The notes: generated by a model from the letters alone, not told the origin. A stretch of 64,000 nt of DNA from Symmachiella dynata (GCF_007747995.1 NZ_CP036276.1:124001-188000); one strand, 5' to 3'; positions 55,501 through 63,845 are shown, counted from the stretch's first letter. A program made the numbers and translations.

Positions 55501-55855
55501 TGCCTTGATGCAAAAAGTCGCCTCCGTCATGCAGGAAGCGGCCGAAATTCTGGCATCGCCGAATACCGATGCACCCGCGATTGCCGCCGAGACGGAGGTC
55601 ATTGAACTGCTGTTGGCCTCGAAACGGATCAAACCCGGCGGAGGTGGCGGCGGGGGTTCCAACCCGGGTGGCGGCGGTGGTGGCGACACACAGGATGCGG
55701 CCATCGCGCTGATCGGCAGCGGCGTGAACGAGAAAGAAGTTCGCGAAGATCATGGCGCGCAGCAAGCGACGGGCGAAACGGGATCGGGATTGCCCGAAGA
55801 ATTCCGCGCCGGTCTGGACGAGTACTTCAATCAACTCGAACGCCCGAGTCGATAA
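52586..55855 (+). CDS. Very large membrane protein of the MoxR block (DUF4175-like architecture)
   Basis: This is a 1089-aa protein from ATG 52586, with AAGGAA 8 nt upstream; ATG 52565 has no better SD. Two N-terminal helices lie at about 34-75 and a third at about 155-180, followed by beta-rich segments, a coiled-coil region (about 470-600), an acidic Pro/Lys linker and a helical C-terminal part. A Cys cluster CAGQCPGC lies near residue 890, and poly-Gly runs at about 1020-1040 (GGGGGGGSNPGGGGGGD). It resembles DUF4175-type membrane proteins in layout, but I cannot assign it firmly. It follows the VWA pair in the same direction. Confidence 0.7.
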   Translation: MSTVSKPTHHLELPPSLNSQLDEFRRRVWTIKMIEAACVAVFAVVVAFLSVFVLDRLWDTPQALRLGVFFAALGGCLIVPWYLHRWIWSQRRPDQLARLLGKKMLLGDHLLGIIELVRSDSEQARSRTLCEAAIVQVAEDAQTKNFQTATPRTRHRLWSGLAIVAVAIAAGLSLFVPAAASNAWARLLTPWNNTPRYTFAAVEALPAELVIAHGEPHQLRIALQEDSKWQPLQGEIQVGRQQAIAAELKDGAYEFEIPPQIDDGPMNVRIGDSRQNLLIRPTLRPELTSVVANVRLPEYLEQDKPFERDVRGGSISMVKGSQATFSMTAGRNLLSASVNGQPVKSSGADITGIPVTADESRELVIEWRDEFGLAGKEPFNLMVKAHDDEAPTLSCENLPRKRVVLDSEQLTFQVKARDDFGVRRIGMEWQGLDETLVEKRAEGERILAAGGSELAALDITGTFSAQSQGIEPQPISLRIFVEDYFPGRERVYSPEYVMYVLNAEQHAIWLTDQLSRWHRQSLEVRDRELQLYGVNKELRELTPDDLDKPENRERIDRQAAAERANGRRLSSLTDSGTELIRQASRNPEFGVGHLEQWAEMLQILKDISDNRMPSVADLLKEASEAQKTASNQPANKAPTIGNVRDIKSGQPAPTKEDKDAKPTAVPGISDVESSQQLADKNKKPEEKQEPKDPSSPSLRLPVTTLMDSSGPSSGKKPPQKKKMDEAIAEQEDLLAEFDRIADELNNILANLEGSTLVKRLKAASREQYKIAGKIGDQIDGAFGVATSRINKPSREVFKGLSGREEQSSQNVSVIMDDMQAYFERRKMMKFKSTLEDMKEQDVVGNLRQLGDDLPKEHGLSIAQAEYWSDSLDRWAEDLVDPACAGQCPGCKSKGSLPPSIILAVLQVLEAEINLREDTRVAQQAKAALAEEKYEGEANKLANTQKGLKAKIEDVEKRIRALKDGEQLFGKEIALMQKVASVMQEAAEILASPNTDAPAIAAETEVIELLLASKRIKPGGGGGGGSNPGGGGGGDTQDAAIALIGSGVNEKEVREDHGAQQATGETGSGLPEEFRAGLDEYFNQLERPSR

Positions 55856-55872
55856 CGGGAAGGAAGTTCACG

Positions 55873-56916
55873 ATGCGATACGCAATGCGAGCAATCCTCC
55901 TCGCCGTTTGTCTCTGCCTCACTTCTGGTAGTCCTGCGGCGTGGGGCGAGGAAGCTGCCGCGAAGAAAAATACGGCCGACGAAAACAAGGCGGCCGCAGC
56001 GGCAGAGGCTGCGCAAAAGGATGCTCAACAGAAAGCAAAAGCCGCAGTGGCAAAGCAGGCGGCGGCACAGCAGGCCGCAGCAGCTGCGAAGAACGCGGCT
56101 GTTGCCAAAAAGTTAAAATTTATCGCTCAACAAAGACAGGCCAAGCAGAAGGCTGTGAAGGCAAAGGCACTCGGCGCCGTGATCTTTCTACAAAACGGTC
56201 AAGCCATGCGGGCGGATCAAGCCCGTAAGCAACTCCGGAATTTGTATAAAGTCGAGCTGGCGTACGCAAACCGTATCTGCGACATGTCGCCGGAGCAGCG
56301 TGAGCAGGTGGCGGTTGCAGCTGTGGAATCGATAGATGTCTTCATGAAGAAACTCAGTAAGAAAAAAAAACTTCGCGCGCGGGGCGGAGGGTTCATCAAC
56401 GGTCAAGCGACCTTGAGTGTCGACCAGCGGGCGACGGTTCAAGCGGAAGTCAAGAAACTGGTTGATACAAACTTACGACCCGAACAGGCCGCTCGCTATC
56501 TTGAAGAGATCACCAAGCGGGACAAACGGTTTCAGCAAGCGACCGTTCAGTTTTTTGTGGCTCGCATAGACGAGAAGTTACGCCTGACGGAGGAGCAACG
56601 AACAAAACTTCAAAAAGCACTAGAAGACAATTGGCGGGAACAGTACGGCCAGACTGTTGAGGTTTTGATGATGAACCCTCAGTTCGTGCCACAAGTTTCC
56701 AGCGGGTCGCTGATGGCAATTTTAGACGACTACCAAAAAGATGTCTGGCGGACGCTGCAAAGAATAGGACCACAACAAGTCGGCATTTTTGGGCGAGGCC
56801 GCGTCAACGAAATAGTTGACGACTTTGAATTGCCTGAGGAGGAGGCAAATGCCGAACCGGAGAATGGCGGAGCTGATGTGCTCATTGAAGGCGGAATCGA
56901 TGTATTGATTGAGTAA
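55873..56916 (+). CDS. Secreted Ala/Lys-rich protein with LTxxQ-type repeats (paralogue 1)
   Basis: This 347-aa protein has a signal peptide (MRYAMRAILLAVCLCLTSGSP) and an Ala/Lys-rich helical region (about 25-90), then a domain with YLEEITKRDKRF and three LTxxQ-like repeats (MSPEQREQV, LTEEQRTKL and a looser one). The LTxxQ pattern is known from the periplasmic CpxP/Spy chaperone family. It is related to the next two genes, more distantly. Predicted periplasmic. Function unknown. Confidence 0.7.
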   Translation: MRYAMRAILLAVCLCLTSGSPAAWGEEAAAKKNTADENKAAAAAEAAQKDAQQKAKAAVAKQAAAQQAAAAAKNAAVAKKLKFIAQQRQAKQKAVKAKALGAVIFLQNGQAMRADQARKQLRNLYKVELAYANRICDMSPEQREQVAVAAVESIDVFMKKLSKKKKLRARGGGFINGQATLSVDQRATVQAEVKKLVDTNLRPEQAARYLEEITKRDKRFQQATVQFFVARIDEKLRLTEEQRTKLQKALEDNWREQYGQTVEVLMMNPQFVPQVSSGSLMAILDDYQKDVWRTLQRIGPQQVGIFGRGRVNEIVDDFELPEEEANAEPENGGADVLIEGGIDVLIE

Positions 56917-56945
56917 TGGCCGTCTAACAACAAGGAACCACTCTG

Positions 56946-57854
56946 GTGCAGACCGTCGTCACAACAATCCGAACATTGCCGAGTAGTGGCCGCAGTCGAC
57001 GTGTCGGTGGAGTAATCTCGAGACCAGTCAGACGCACGGCTATTTACGGAATCGCAGGTTTGTTGGTGTGCCAAGTAGCTGTGGTACGAGTGGATGCTCA
57101 GGACGATGTCCGTGCGGCTGCGATTGTCGAAGAACGCGAACGACTTCTAATCAATAGATTCCTGGGTAATTCGGCGGATGGCAACCACATTGCTCTTTAT
57201 GTTTTGCAAAACGCGATTAACGTTGAACAAATCCGGGAACAAATTGATCAACAGTTGATGGCCCAGATAGCGGACATCGATCGTGGCTGTCTGCTGACCG
57301 ATGTGCAAAAACAGAAACTGAGTCTCGCAGCCGCCGGGGACATCAAACGGTTCTTTGAAAAACTGGACCATTTGAAAGACAAAAATAATAAGGACCGCAA
57401 CGGCCGACGTCACATACAAAAGTTTCTATTGGAAATCGCACCGCTACAGAAGCAATATGTCTCTAATCTATTTGGCGACCAATCTTTATTCGCAAAATAC
57501 CTCCAGAGCACACTTTCGGCCGAACAATCCGCTCGTCTTGATCACTGGAATAAAACAAAGTGGCAGCGACATTTCGAGGCGCGTGTGATACTTGCTGTGA
57601 ACGACTTGGAGAAGACGACTCCGCTTAACCCGGAACAGCGCAAACAACTCATTACTTCAATTGTCGCTGCCGGAAAGCCACTCATTAAAACAGGACATCT
57701 CGACTATCATGTCGTCTGGTATTACGCCGCTCAAGTTCCTCACGAGGAGCTCAAACCACAGTTTACTGCTATGCAATGGGAGGCCATCAGCCATCGCATG
57801 GCGCTCGGAAAGCGGTTGGAGGTGACACTCAAGCGGAACGGATATATCAATTGA
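56946..57854 (+). CDS. Secreted LTxxQ-type protein (paralogue 2)
   Basis: This 302-aa protein starts at GTG 56946 after AAGGAACCAC; the same leader and GTGCAGACCG start occur at the next paralogue, which supports the choice. A basic N-terminus and hydrophobic stretch (AIYGIAGLLVCQVAVVRV) indicate export or a membrane anchor. Conserved repeats: LTDVQKQKLSLAAAGDIKRF (about 117-136), LSAEQSARL and LNPEQRKQL. It shares the LSLAAAGDIKRF segment with the following gene exactly. Function unknown; CpxP/Spy-like by motif only. Confidence 0.75.
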   Translation: MQTVVTTIRTLPSSGRSRRVGGVISRPVRRTAIYGIAGLLVCQVAVVRVDAQDDVRAAAIVEERERLLINRFLGNSADGNHIALYVLQNAINVEQIREQIDQQLMAQIADIDRGCLLTDVQKQKLSLAAAGDIKRFFEKLDHLKDKNNKDRNGRRHIQKFLLEIAPLQKQYVSNLFGDQSLFAKYLQSTLSAEQSARLDHWNKTKWQRHFEARVILAVNDLEKTTPLNPEQRKQLITSIVAAGKPLIKTGHLDYHVVWYYAAQVPHEELKPQFTAMQWEAISHRMALGKRLEVTLKRNGYIN

Positions 57855-57954
57855 TCGCTGATTGGTGCGCGACCCAACTTTGGGCCGCACGGGCGGCTTA
57901 GAATAAATCGAACAAACAATCCACTCGTCTCATAACCAACAAGGAACCACGCTG

Positions 57955-58839
57955 GTGCAGACCGACGTTTCAACAACCCAAACATTGCCCAACCGCCATC
58001 TTCGTGGCTGGTCCGCTGTGGCGCAGTTGCTGCGCCATGTGGTGTGGGGCGGGTTGTTGTTGCTGTGCGGTTTCTGGAGCGGGATAGCTTTTGGACAAGA
58101 CGATGATGGTTTGGTCGAGGGAGATGCGCCGCAGCCAGTGGCCGTCAATCGATTTCAAATCAGCCCCGAACAATTCGATCAATGGGTCTTCCGCGGCAAT
58201 GGGAATGCGCGGCAAGCTCGCAAGCGGCTGGATTCGCAATTGACGATGCGGATGAACGAAATCCACCGCATCTGCAATCTCGATCAGACTCAAAAACAGA
58301 AGCTGTCGTTGGCCGCCGCAGGGGACATCAAACGGTTTTATGACGATGTCGAAAAGATGCGCGCCAAATTCATGGCCGTCCGCAACGACCGCAATGCGTT
58401 TGGAAATATCTGGCAGGAGATCCAACCGCTGCAACAAAAGGTCAGTTCCGGACTCTTCGAAACGGATTCATTGTTTCACAAAACAATCCGCGGCACATTA
58501 ACGCCACAGCAACGGGTAAAATATGACCGTGCCGAACTGAAGCGGCGCAATTTCCGCTTCAATGCCCAGGTAGCGGTTGCGGTCAGTTTGCTGGAACGCC
58601 GCATGCCCCTGACCGAAGCGCAACGCAGTCAATTAATCAAGCTGATTTCAGAGGTCGCCCCGCCGCCGCTGCGATTCGGGCGATATGACCAGTATGTGGT
58701 CTGGTTTTTCGCCTCCCAAATCCCCGAGGCAACAGTCAAGCAGATTTTAGATGAGGCGCAGTGGGAGGTTTTTAAACCGCAGGTAAGGCAAGGGAAGGGC
58801 ATGCAGCAAACACTTCGGCGCGAAGGGTATATCCCTTGA
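57955..58839 (+). CDS. Secreted LTxxQ-type protein (paralogue 3)
   Basis: This 294-aa protein starts at GTG 57955, preceded by AAGGAACCAC at 57941-57950. A hydrophobic stretch at about 31-47 (VVWGGLLLLCGFWSGIAFG) is a signal or anchor. Repeats: LDQTQKQKLSLAAAGDIKRF (about 102-121), LTPQQRVKY and LTEAQRSQL. It is a tandem duplicate of paralogue 2, sharing leader, start codon and core. The C-terminal third aligns in both (DYHVVWYYAAQVP and QYVVWFFASQIP). Function unknown. Confidence 0.75.
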   Translation: MQTDVSTTQTLPNRHLRGWSAVAQLLRHVVWGGLLLLCGFWSGIAFGQDDDGLVEGDAPQPVAVNRFQISPEQFDQWVFRGNGNARQARKRLDSQLTMRMNEIHRICNLDQTQKQKLSLAAAGDIKRFYDDVEKMRAKFMAVRNDRNAFGNIWQEIQPLQQKVSSGLFETDSLFHKTIRGTLTPQQRVKYDRAELKRRNFRFNAQVAVAVSLLERRMPLTEAQRSQLIKLISEVAPPPLRFGRYDQYVVWFFASQIPEATVKQILDEAQWEVFKPQVRQGKGMQQTLRREGYIP

Positions 58840-58889
58840 TCTTAAAGGCACGTTTTTCATTCGACCAATTGCCGGAAGGCACGAATTTG

Positions 58890-59993
58890 ATGACTCAAAC
58901 CAAACCACGACGACCCAGACGCACCCGCTCGCCGCGCTCTGTCAGGCATCTGCTGCTTGCGGCGGTTCTGGGAGGATTGATTCTCTCGCCCGCTGTGTCG
59001 CCCGCAGTGGCGAAAGCGCAGGCACCATTGCCGGGTATCCGCCACGGCGACGTTGTGCCCCGCGATGTCCGCGAAATGTATGACCGGGGTTTGCAATACT
59101 TGGCCACCACGCAAGCGGCGGATGGCTCCTGGTCCGACGGCCAAACCGGCCCCGGCGTCACCGGCTTAGGGCTGATGGTGTTTCTCGCATCGGGAGAAGA
59201 TCCGAATTACGGGAAATACAGCAGTAACATCCGGCGTTGTTTGCGGAGCATTATTTCCGAACAAAACGCGGGGACCGGTTTTTTTGGCAACAGTATGTAT
59301 CACCACGGATTTGCCATGTTGGGCCTGGCGGAGGCCTATGGAGCGGTGGATGAGCGCAACCTGTGGCCCGTCGGCAAAAAGAACAATGCTCGCTCAATCG
59401 GCGAAGCGTTGGAGTTGGCCGTCCGCGCCGCAATCACGTCGCAGAAAAAAAACCCACTCAACGCATGGCGATATTCGCCCGATTCCAACGACGCGGATAC
59501 CTCGGTCAGTGGATCGGTGATGGTCGGGTTGCTCGCCGCCCGGAATGCGGGGATCGAAGTTCCCGACACGGCCATCGATAAAGCCGTCGCCTATTTCGCC
59601 AGCATGACCTCCGGGTCGGGCGAGGTTGGCTATTCTGGCTTGGGTGGGTTTGGTGAATCGTTGGCGCGGAGTTCGATTGCCACTTTGGTCTATGCCGTCG
59701 CACATCGCAAGGACTTGGACAAATATAAAGCGACCGTCAAATATCTCACCGACCGAGTGGAAAGCGAAGCGGGCAGTTGGCCGGAATACGCCCGCTACTA
59801 TCAGGCGCAAGCGTTGTTTCAAGGGGACGTCGAAGCCTGGGAGAAGTGGAACAAGATTCTTATTCGCCGGCTCAAGACCGTTCAACAAGCCGATGGCAGC
59901 TTTCAAGGCCAGTTCGGAGCATCGTTGAGCACATCCATGAATTTGCTGGCCTTAGCATTGAATTACCGATTTCTGCCGATTTACGAGCGATAA
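58890..59993 (+). CDS. Secreted prenyltransferase/squalene-cyclase-fold protein
   Basis: This is a 367-aa protein from ATG 58890, with GGAAGG just upstream; the earlier in-frame TTG at 58836 overlaps the preceding gene and is unlikely. The leader is basic (RPRRTRSPRSVRHLLLAAVLGGLILS) and hydrophobic. The rest has repeated helical-barrel motifs such as GLQYLATTQAADGSWSDGQTGPGVTGLGLMVFLASG and ILIRRLKTVQQADGSFQGQF, which resemble prenyltransferase/squalene-oxidase repeats (QxxDGSW type). The DxDD catalytic motif of cyclases is not seen, so it is probably a structural or peptide-binding relative. Confidence 0.82.
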   Translation: MTQTKPRRPRRTRSPRSVRHLLLAAVLGGLILSPAVSPAVAKAQAPLPGIRHGDVVPRDVREMYDRGLQYLATTQAADGSWSDGQTGPGVTGLGLMVFLASGEDPNYGKYSSNIRRCLRSIISEQNAGTGFFGNSMYHHGFAMLGLAEAYGAVDERNLWPVGKKNNARSIGEALELAVRAAITSQKKNPLNAWRYSPDSNDADTSVSGSVMVGLLAARNAGIEVPDTAIDKAVAYFASMTSGSGEVGYSGLGGFGESLARSSIATLVYAVAHRKDLDKYKATVKYLTDRVESEAGSWPEYARYYQAQALFQGDVEAWEKWNKILIRRLKTVQQADGSFQGQFGASLSTSMNLLALALNYRFLPIYER

Positions 59994-59996
59994 GCT

Positions 59997-62834
59997 ATGA
60001 CTTTTCAAAGCGCTATTTTAACGTCGATGTTGTGCTTATCGGCCCTCGCCGGATTTGGCGGATCGCTGAGCGCCGCGGATGATGTTCGCAAAGATGCCAT
60101 TTTACGGTTGGCAAGCGGCGACTACATCACCGGTAGCCTGGGTGATTCCGCGACGCCCGATGTCGTGACCTGGAATTCGCCGCAATTTACAAAGCCGTTG
60201 ACCTTCCCCGCCGGGCGAGTGGTTTCGGTGCATTTTCCCGTGGGCCTCGACCGCCCCGCACCGACGGGCGCTTATTGCGTGGAACTTGCCGGTGGTGACC
60301 AACTGTTCGGCGAATTGGTCAGCTTGTCGCCGACGGAGATGGTGCTCGACTCGACGCGGTTTGGCAAACTCAAGATCGCCCGCAGTCACATCCGACGGAT
60401 TCTCAGTTGGGGCGAAGGCGCCAAGGTCATCTGGCAAGGTCCCAACGGTTTGGGGGGCTGGGATCACTCCGGTGAGACTGCCACATGGACTGAGGAAGGG
60501 GGGCAATTGGTCACGAACAACCAGGACGCCTTCTTGCAGCGCGATTTAGATCTTCCCAGCCGCGCCGGCATTGAATTAGAAATCTCTTGGAAGAAAAAAG
60601 CGGACTTTGTGATTGCGCTGGGCGTCGACGACAACCCCAAGAATATCCAACAAGCATTTCGCCTCGAGGTCTGGGAACAGGACTTGGTCTTAATGCGCGA
60701 AACCGATGACGAGGTCGACGTCACGTCGCTGCTCAAACTCAAAGCGGGTGACGGGCAATTGCATTTGCAGATCTATCTTGACCAAGAAAAAAACCGCATC
60801 TTTGCCTATACAGCTGACGGTCGTCGGTTGGGAGATTTGGAAGTCGCCAAGTCAAACTCCCCCGCCGCGTTTACGCTCGCCGGATTGCGCGTGATGAACA
60901 AACGGGGCGACCTGCGGTTGGATCGCTTGCGGATTACGGAATGGAACGGCGAAGCGCCCCATGATGTCCAGGGGAATGCATCGCGCGCACACCTTGCCGA
61001 CGGCACAATCATCAACGGCAATGTGCAATCTTATGATGCGGAGACAAAGGAATTCATCATACTCAGTGACGACAAACCAGTCCGTATCAAAGAAGGCCAG
61101 GCCGTTAGTTTCTCGATGCCCGCTGAGACACCCGAGGAACCGCGTGTGATAAGCGCGATTTTTCCCGACAACAATCGCATTAGCGGGTCGATTGTCAAAA
61201 TCGAAAAAGGCAAGATGTTCTTCAAATGCCCGGGTATCGAAAACGAACTCGTGTTTCCTGCCACGGATTTGCATTCGCTGGCCTCAACCGACAAACAACT
61301 CCCACCGCAGGCTCATGAAGAACGCGAAGGTCGATTAGAAATCCCCGGTCTTCGCCTGCGAGGCTATTTGGTCGACGCTCAGGCCGAAGCCGATGGCAGT
61401 TGCCTGATGTTTCATCCGCGGGAAGGGCTCTCCAGCAGTCCACTTAAAGCAGAGGCTTCCGGCCGGATCGTCTATCGCGATCCGCCGCCGCCACAACCAA
61501 AAAAACCGGTGCAGCAGCAGCGGAGACGGGTGGTCCGTCAGCGGCGCGGATTTTGGGGCGGCGTGATCGAAAAACTATCCACTGGAAATTCACCCGGCGC
61601 AGTCTCGGGACCGTCTGGACGGGCCATTCATCTTTATACCGGGGACGTGATTCCCGGTAAGGTGAAACGGATTGATGAAAAAGGGGTCTACTTCGATTCG
61701 ACGATGACCGACGCCAAATTCGTGCCCAACGAAAAAGTCAAAGCTGTGGAATTTGTCAGAGCGCAATCGACTATCAAATTCAGCAAGAAAAAACGAGAGC
61801 GGTTGTTAACGTTGCCGCGCATGCAAAAACACAATCCTCCCACGCACATGATTCGGTCAATCAAAGGGGACTACTTGCGGGCACGGATTCTGGACATGGA
61901 CGAGGAATACCTCACCGTCGAAGTCCGGTTGGAAACGAAAAAAATTCGCCGCGAATATGTTTCACGCATCATTTGGTTGCATGGCGATGACCTGAATCTC
62001 GACGAATCGGCTGACGAAGCCCCAGTCGAGAAACCGCCCGCCAAATTACGGGTGCAAACCATGCGGAGTGACAGCTCCCGGTTGACCTTCGAACCGAGCG
62101 AAGTGACCAATGCAACGATTTCGGGTGCCAGCGATGTGTTGGGGCAATGCCAAGTCGAGATCAAGGTTGTCGATCAACTGATCTTCGGCGATGCTATCGA
62201 AGAGGCGGCGTCCCAGTTGACCTACCATCAATGGAAACTCAAGCACGCTGTCGAACCCAGCTACCTCTCCGCGTCGGGCGGGCAAAATACCGGCCTGGAT
62301 TCCGCATTGGTGGGCGAAATGGCACCCGACTTTACTTTAAAGCTGATGCAAGGGGGCGACTTTCACCTCGCGGACCAGAAAGGGAAAATCATCATCCTCG
62401 ATTTTTGGGCCACCTGGTGCGGTCCATGTATGCAGGCGATGCCACAAGTGGACGGCGTGGCACGCGAGTTCGAGGGACAGCAAGTCGAATTGATCACCGT
62501 AAACCTGGAAGAAAATCCCGAGCGTATCAGTCAAACGTTGGAACGTCTCAAATTGTCGCCGACAGTCGCGTTGGACCAAGATGGGGCAGTCGCCGACAAG
62601 TATTCCGCTACCTCCATCCCGCAGACGGTGATCATCGATCGAGATGGCAAAATTGTGCGGCTGTTCATCGGCGGGGGACCGCAATTCGGTGAACAATTGC
62701 GCAAAGCACTGCAAGAAGTCATTTCCGGCAAACTGCCCGGCGAAGACCCACCAGCCGACGCGCAGCCTGCAGCCGATGAGCAACCGACCCCAAAAGAAGA
62801 GTCCGCAGCAGACGATGACTCCACAGCCGAATAG
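59997..62834 (+). CDS. Very large secreted protein with C-terminal TlpA/thioredoxin domain
   Basis: This 945-aa protein has a signal peptide (SAILTSMLCLSALAGFGGSLSA). The N-terminal 750 residues hold beta-rich segments that repeat a G-x-I-xG-x-V pattern, for example ADGTIINGNVQSYDAETKEFIILSDDKP and IHLYTGDVIPGKVKRIDEKGVYFDS, and a coil near 515. The C-terminal domain (about 780-915) is TlpA/thioredoxin-like: APDFTLKLMQGGDFHLADQKGKIIILDFWATWCGPCMQAMPQVDGVA, with the CxxC at Cys808 and Cys811, and PQTVIIDRDGK. It would act as a periplasmic thiol-disulphide protein. It ends the MoxR block, 3 bp after the preceding gene. Confidence 0.9.
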   Translation: MTFQSAILTSMLCLSALAGFGGSLSAADDVRKDAILRLASGDYITGSLGDSATPDVVTWNSPQFTKPLTFPAGRVVSVHFPVGLDRPAPTGAYCVELAGGDQLFGELVSLSPTEMVLDSTRFGKLKIARSHIRRILSWGEGAKVIWQGPNGLGGWDHSGETATWTEEGGQLVTNNQDAFLQRDLDLPSRAGIELEISWKKKADFVIALGVDDNPKNIQQAFRLEVWEQDLVLMRETDDEVDVTSLLKLKAGDGQLHLQIYLDQEKNRIFAYTADGRRLGDLEVAKSNSPAAFTLAGLRVMNKRGDLRLDRLRITEWNGEAPHDVQGNASRAHLADGTIINGNVQSYDAETKEFIILSDDKPVRIKEGQAVSFSMPAETPEEPRVISAIFPDNNRISGSIVKIEKGKMFFKCPGIENELVFPATDLHSLASTDKQLPPQAHEEREGRLEIPGLRLRGYLVDAQAEADGSCLMFHPREGLSSSPLKAEASGRIVYRDPPPPQPKKPVQQQRRRVVRQRRGFWGGVIEKLSTGNSPGAVSGPSGRAIHLYTGDVIPGKVKRIDEKGVYFDSTMTDAKFVPNEKVKAVEFVRAQSTIKFSKKKRERLLTLPRMQKHNPPTHMIRSIKGDYLRARILDMDEEYLTVEVRLETKKIRREYVSRIIWLHGDDLNLDESADEAPVEKPPAKLRVQTMRSDSSRLTFEPSEVTNATISGASDVLGQCQVEIKVVDQLIFGDAIEEAASQLTYHQWKLKHAVEPSYLSASGGQNTGLDSALVGEMAPDFTLKLMQGGDFHLADQKGKIIILDFWATWCGPCMQAMPQVDGVAREFEGQQVELITVNLEENPERISQTLERLKLSPTVALDQDGAVADKYSATSIPQTVIIDRDGKIVRLFIGGGPQFGEQLRKALQEVISGKLPGEDPPADAQPAADEQPTPKEESAADDDSTAE

Positions 62835-62849
62835 AGAGTCGACCGAGTC

Positions 62850-63845
62850 CTACGACTGAGCGGCGGAAATGCGGCGGACTTCATCGCGGCTCAGTTTATC
62901 GGCCCAATGGGTCGGTTCAGGAAGGCGATGTCCGGCCAGCAGGCTTTGCGTGACTTCCAAGGCTGTGGCAAAATCGATGCGATGCCCCGGGGAAACGTAA
63001 ATCAACTTCGAGCTGTTGCGCGATTTGAGCGCCATCCCCAAAACTTCTTCGCCATCCACCACGGGACGCGCTTCGCGATGCGCCATATCATCCGTCTCAA
63101 CGTGGCCACACAATAATTTCTTGCTGATCCCCACCGTCGCCACGTCAGCGGCGATACCTAACATACTGGCAATACCCATGCGGCGGTTGTGCATGACGCC
63201 GTTGCCATCGACAAAGACCAGATCCGGCATGCGATCCTCCCGCCGGACTTGATCCAACAGCTGCAACAACAACGGCAATTCCCGGAAGGACAAAAACGTA
63301 GGGATATACGGAAACGCGACCGCGGCTGTCAGTGTGGTCGACCATAGCAGTTTGCGTGTGGCCACATCGATCAACGCGTATCCAGCAACAGCCTTCTCGT
63401 CCGTGATGTAAGAAAGGTCCACCCCGCCCACGGTTTGCGGCCGCGCTGCGGGACGCGTCAGTTGCAGTCGCTTGGTGTATTCCTCTTGCAGCGCGCTCAA
63501 TGTCCGTAGCGGCTGTGATGATTGAAAGTCATCGAAAAACCACCGTGATAATTCAATGCGATCTTTCTCGACCTCGATGCCTTCGGATTGCAATTGGAGA
63601 CATTTGTCGGCCGCATCCCCTGTGTAATACAAGCCCAGTTCGCCAGCGGCGCGGACAATGCGGTGCACGGGCAATGCGGCTGCGACCAGCGGATCCAAAA
63701 CAAAGCTACCGACCCAGCGGGTCGCGCTATCGCTACCCAGCGCTGCGGCCAATGCACCATAAGTGGTCACGCGGCCCGGTGGAATCTGGGCAATTAACGC
63801 CCGCAACGCGGCCGGCAGATCGGGAATCTCAACGTCAATTTCCAT
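62850..63845 (-). CDS. Fusion of an alkyltransferase-like (ATL) domain lacking the acceptor Cys to endonuclease V
   Basis: This 331-aa protein has two domains. Residues about 8-100 match the DNA-binding half of O6-alkylguanine transferases: IPPGRVTTYGALAAALGS, RWVGSFV (the usual RAVG) and LPVHRIVRAAGELG. The acceptor site PCHR reads PVHR, Val60 in place of Cys, as in alkyltransferase-like proteins. Residues about 135-331 are endonuclease V (Nfi): VGGVDLSY (D143), YIPTFLSFRELP (E189), LVFVDGNGVMHNRRMGIASMLG (D213) and LIYVSPGHRIDFATALE, with all catalytic residues kept. It should sense alkylated guanine and/or cut near deaminated bases. The archaeal Ferroplasma AGT-EndoV fusion has the same layout but keeps the Cys. 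Confidence 0.93.
   Translation of the reverse strand: MEIDVEIPDLPAALRALIAQIPPGRVTTYGALAAALGSDSATRWVGSFVLDPLVAAALPVHRIVRAAGELGLYYTGDAADKCLQLQSEGIEVEKDRIELSRWFFDDFQSSQPLRTLSALQEEYTKRLQLTRPAARPQTVGGVDLSYITDEKAVAGYALIDVATRKLLWSTTLTAAVAFPYIPTFLSFRELPLLLQLLDQVRREDRMPDLVFVDGNGVMHNRRMGIASMLGIAADVATVGISKKLLCGHVETDDMAHREARPVVDGEEVLGMALKSRNSSKLIYVSPGHRIDFATALEVTQSLLAGHRLPEPTHWADKLSRDEVRRISAAQS

Noticed and set aside
55873-56916. Apolipoprotein-like or histone-like Ala/Lys protein
   Set aside because: The Ala/Lys-rich part is short and follows a signal peptide; the rest matches the LTxxQ paralogues downstream.
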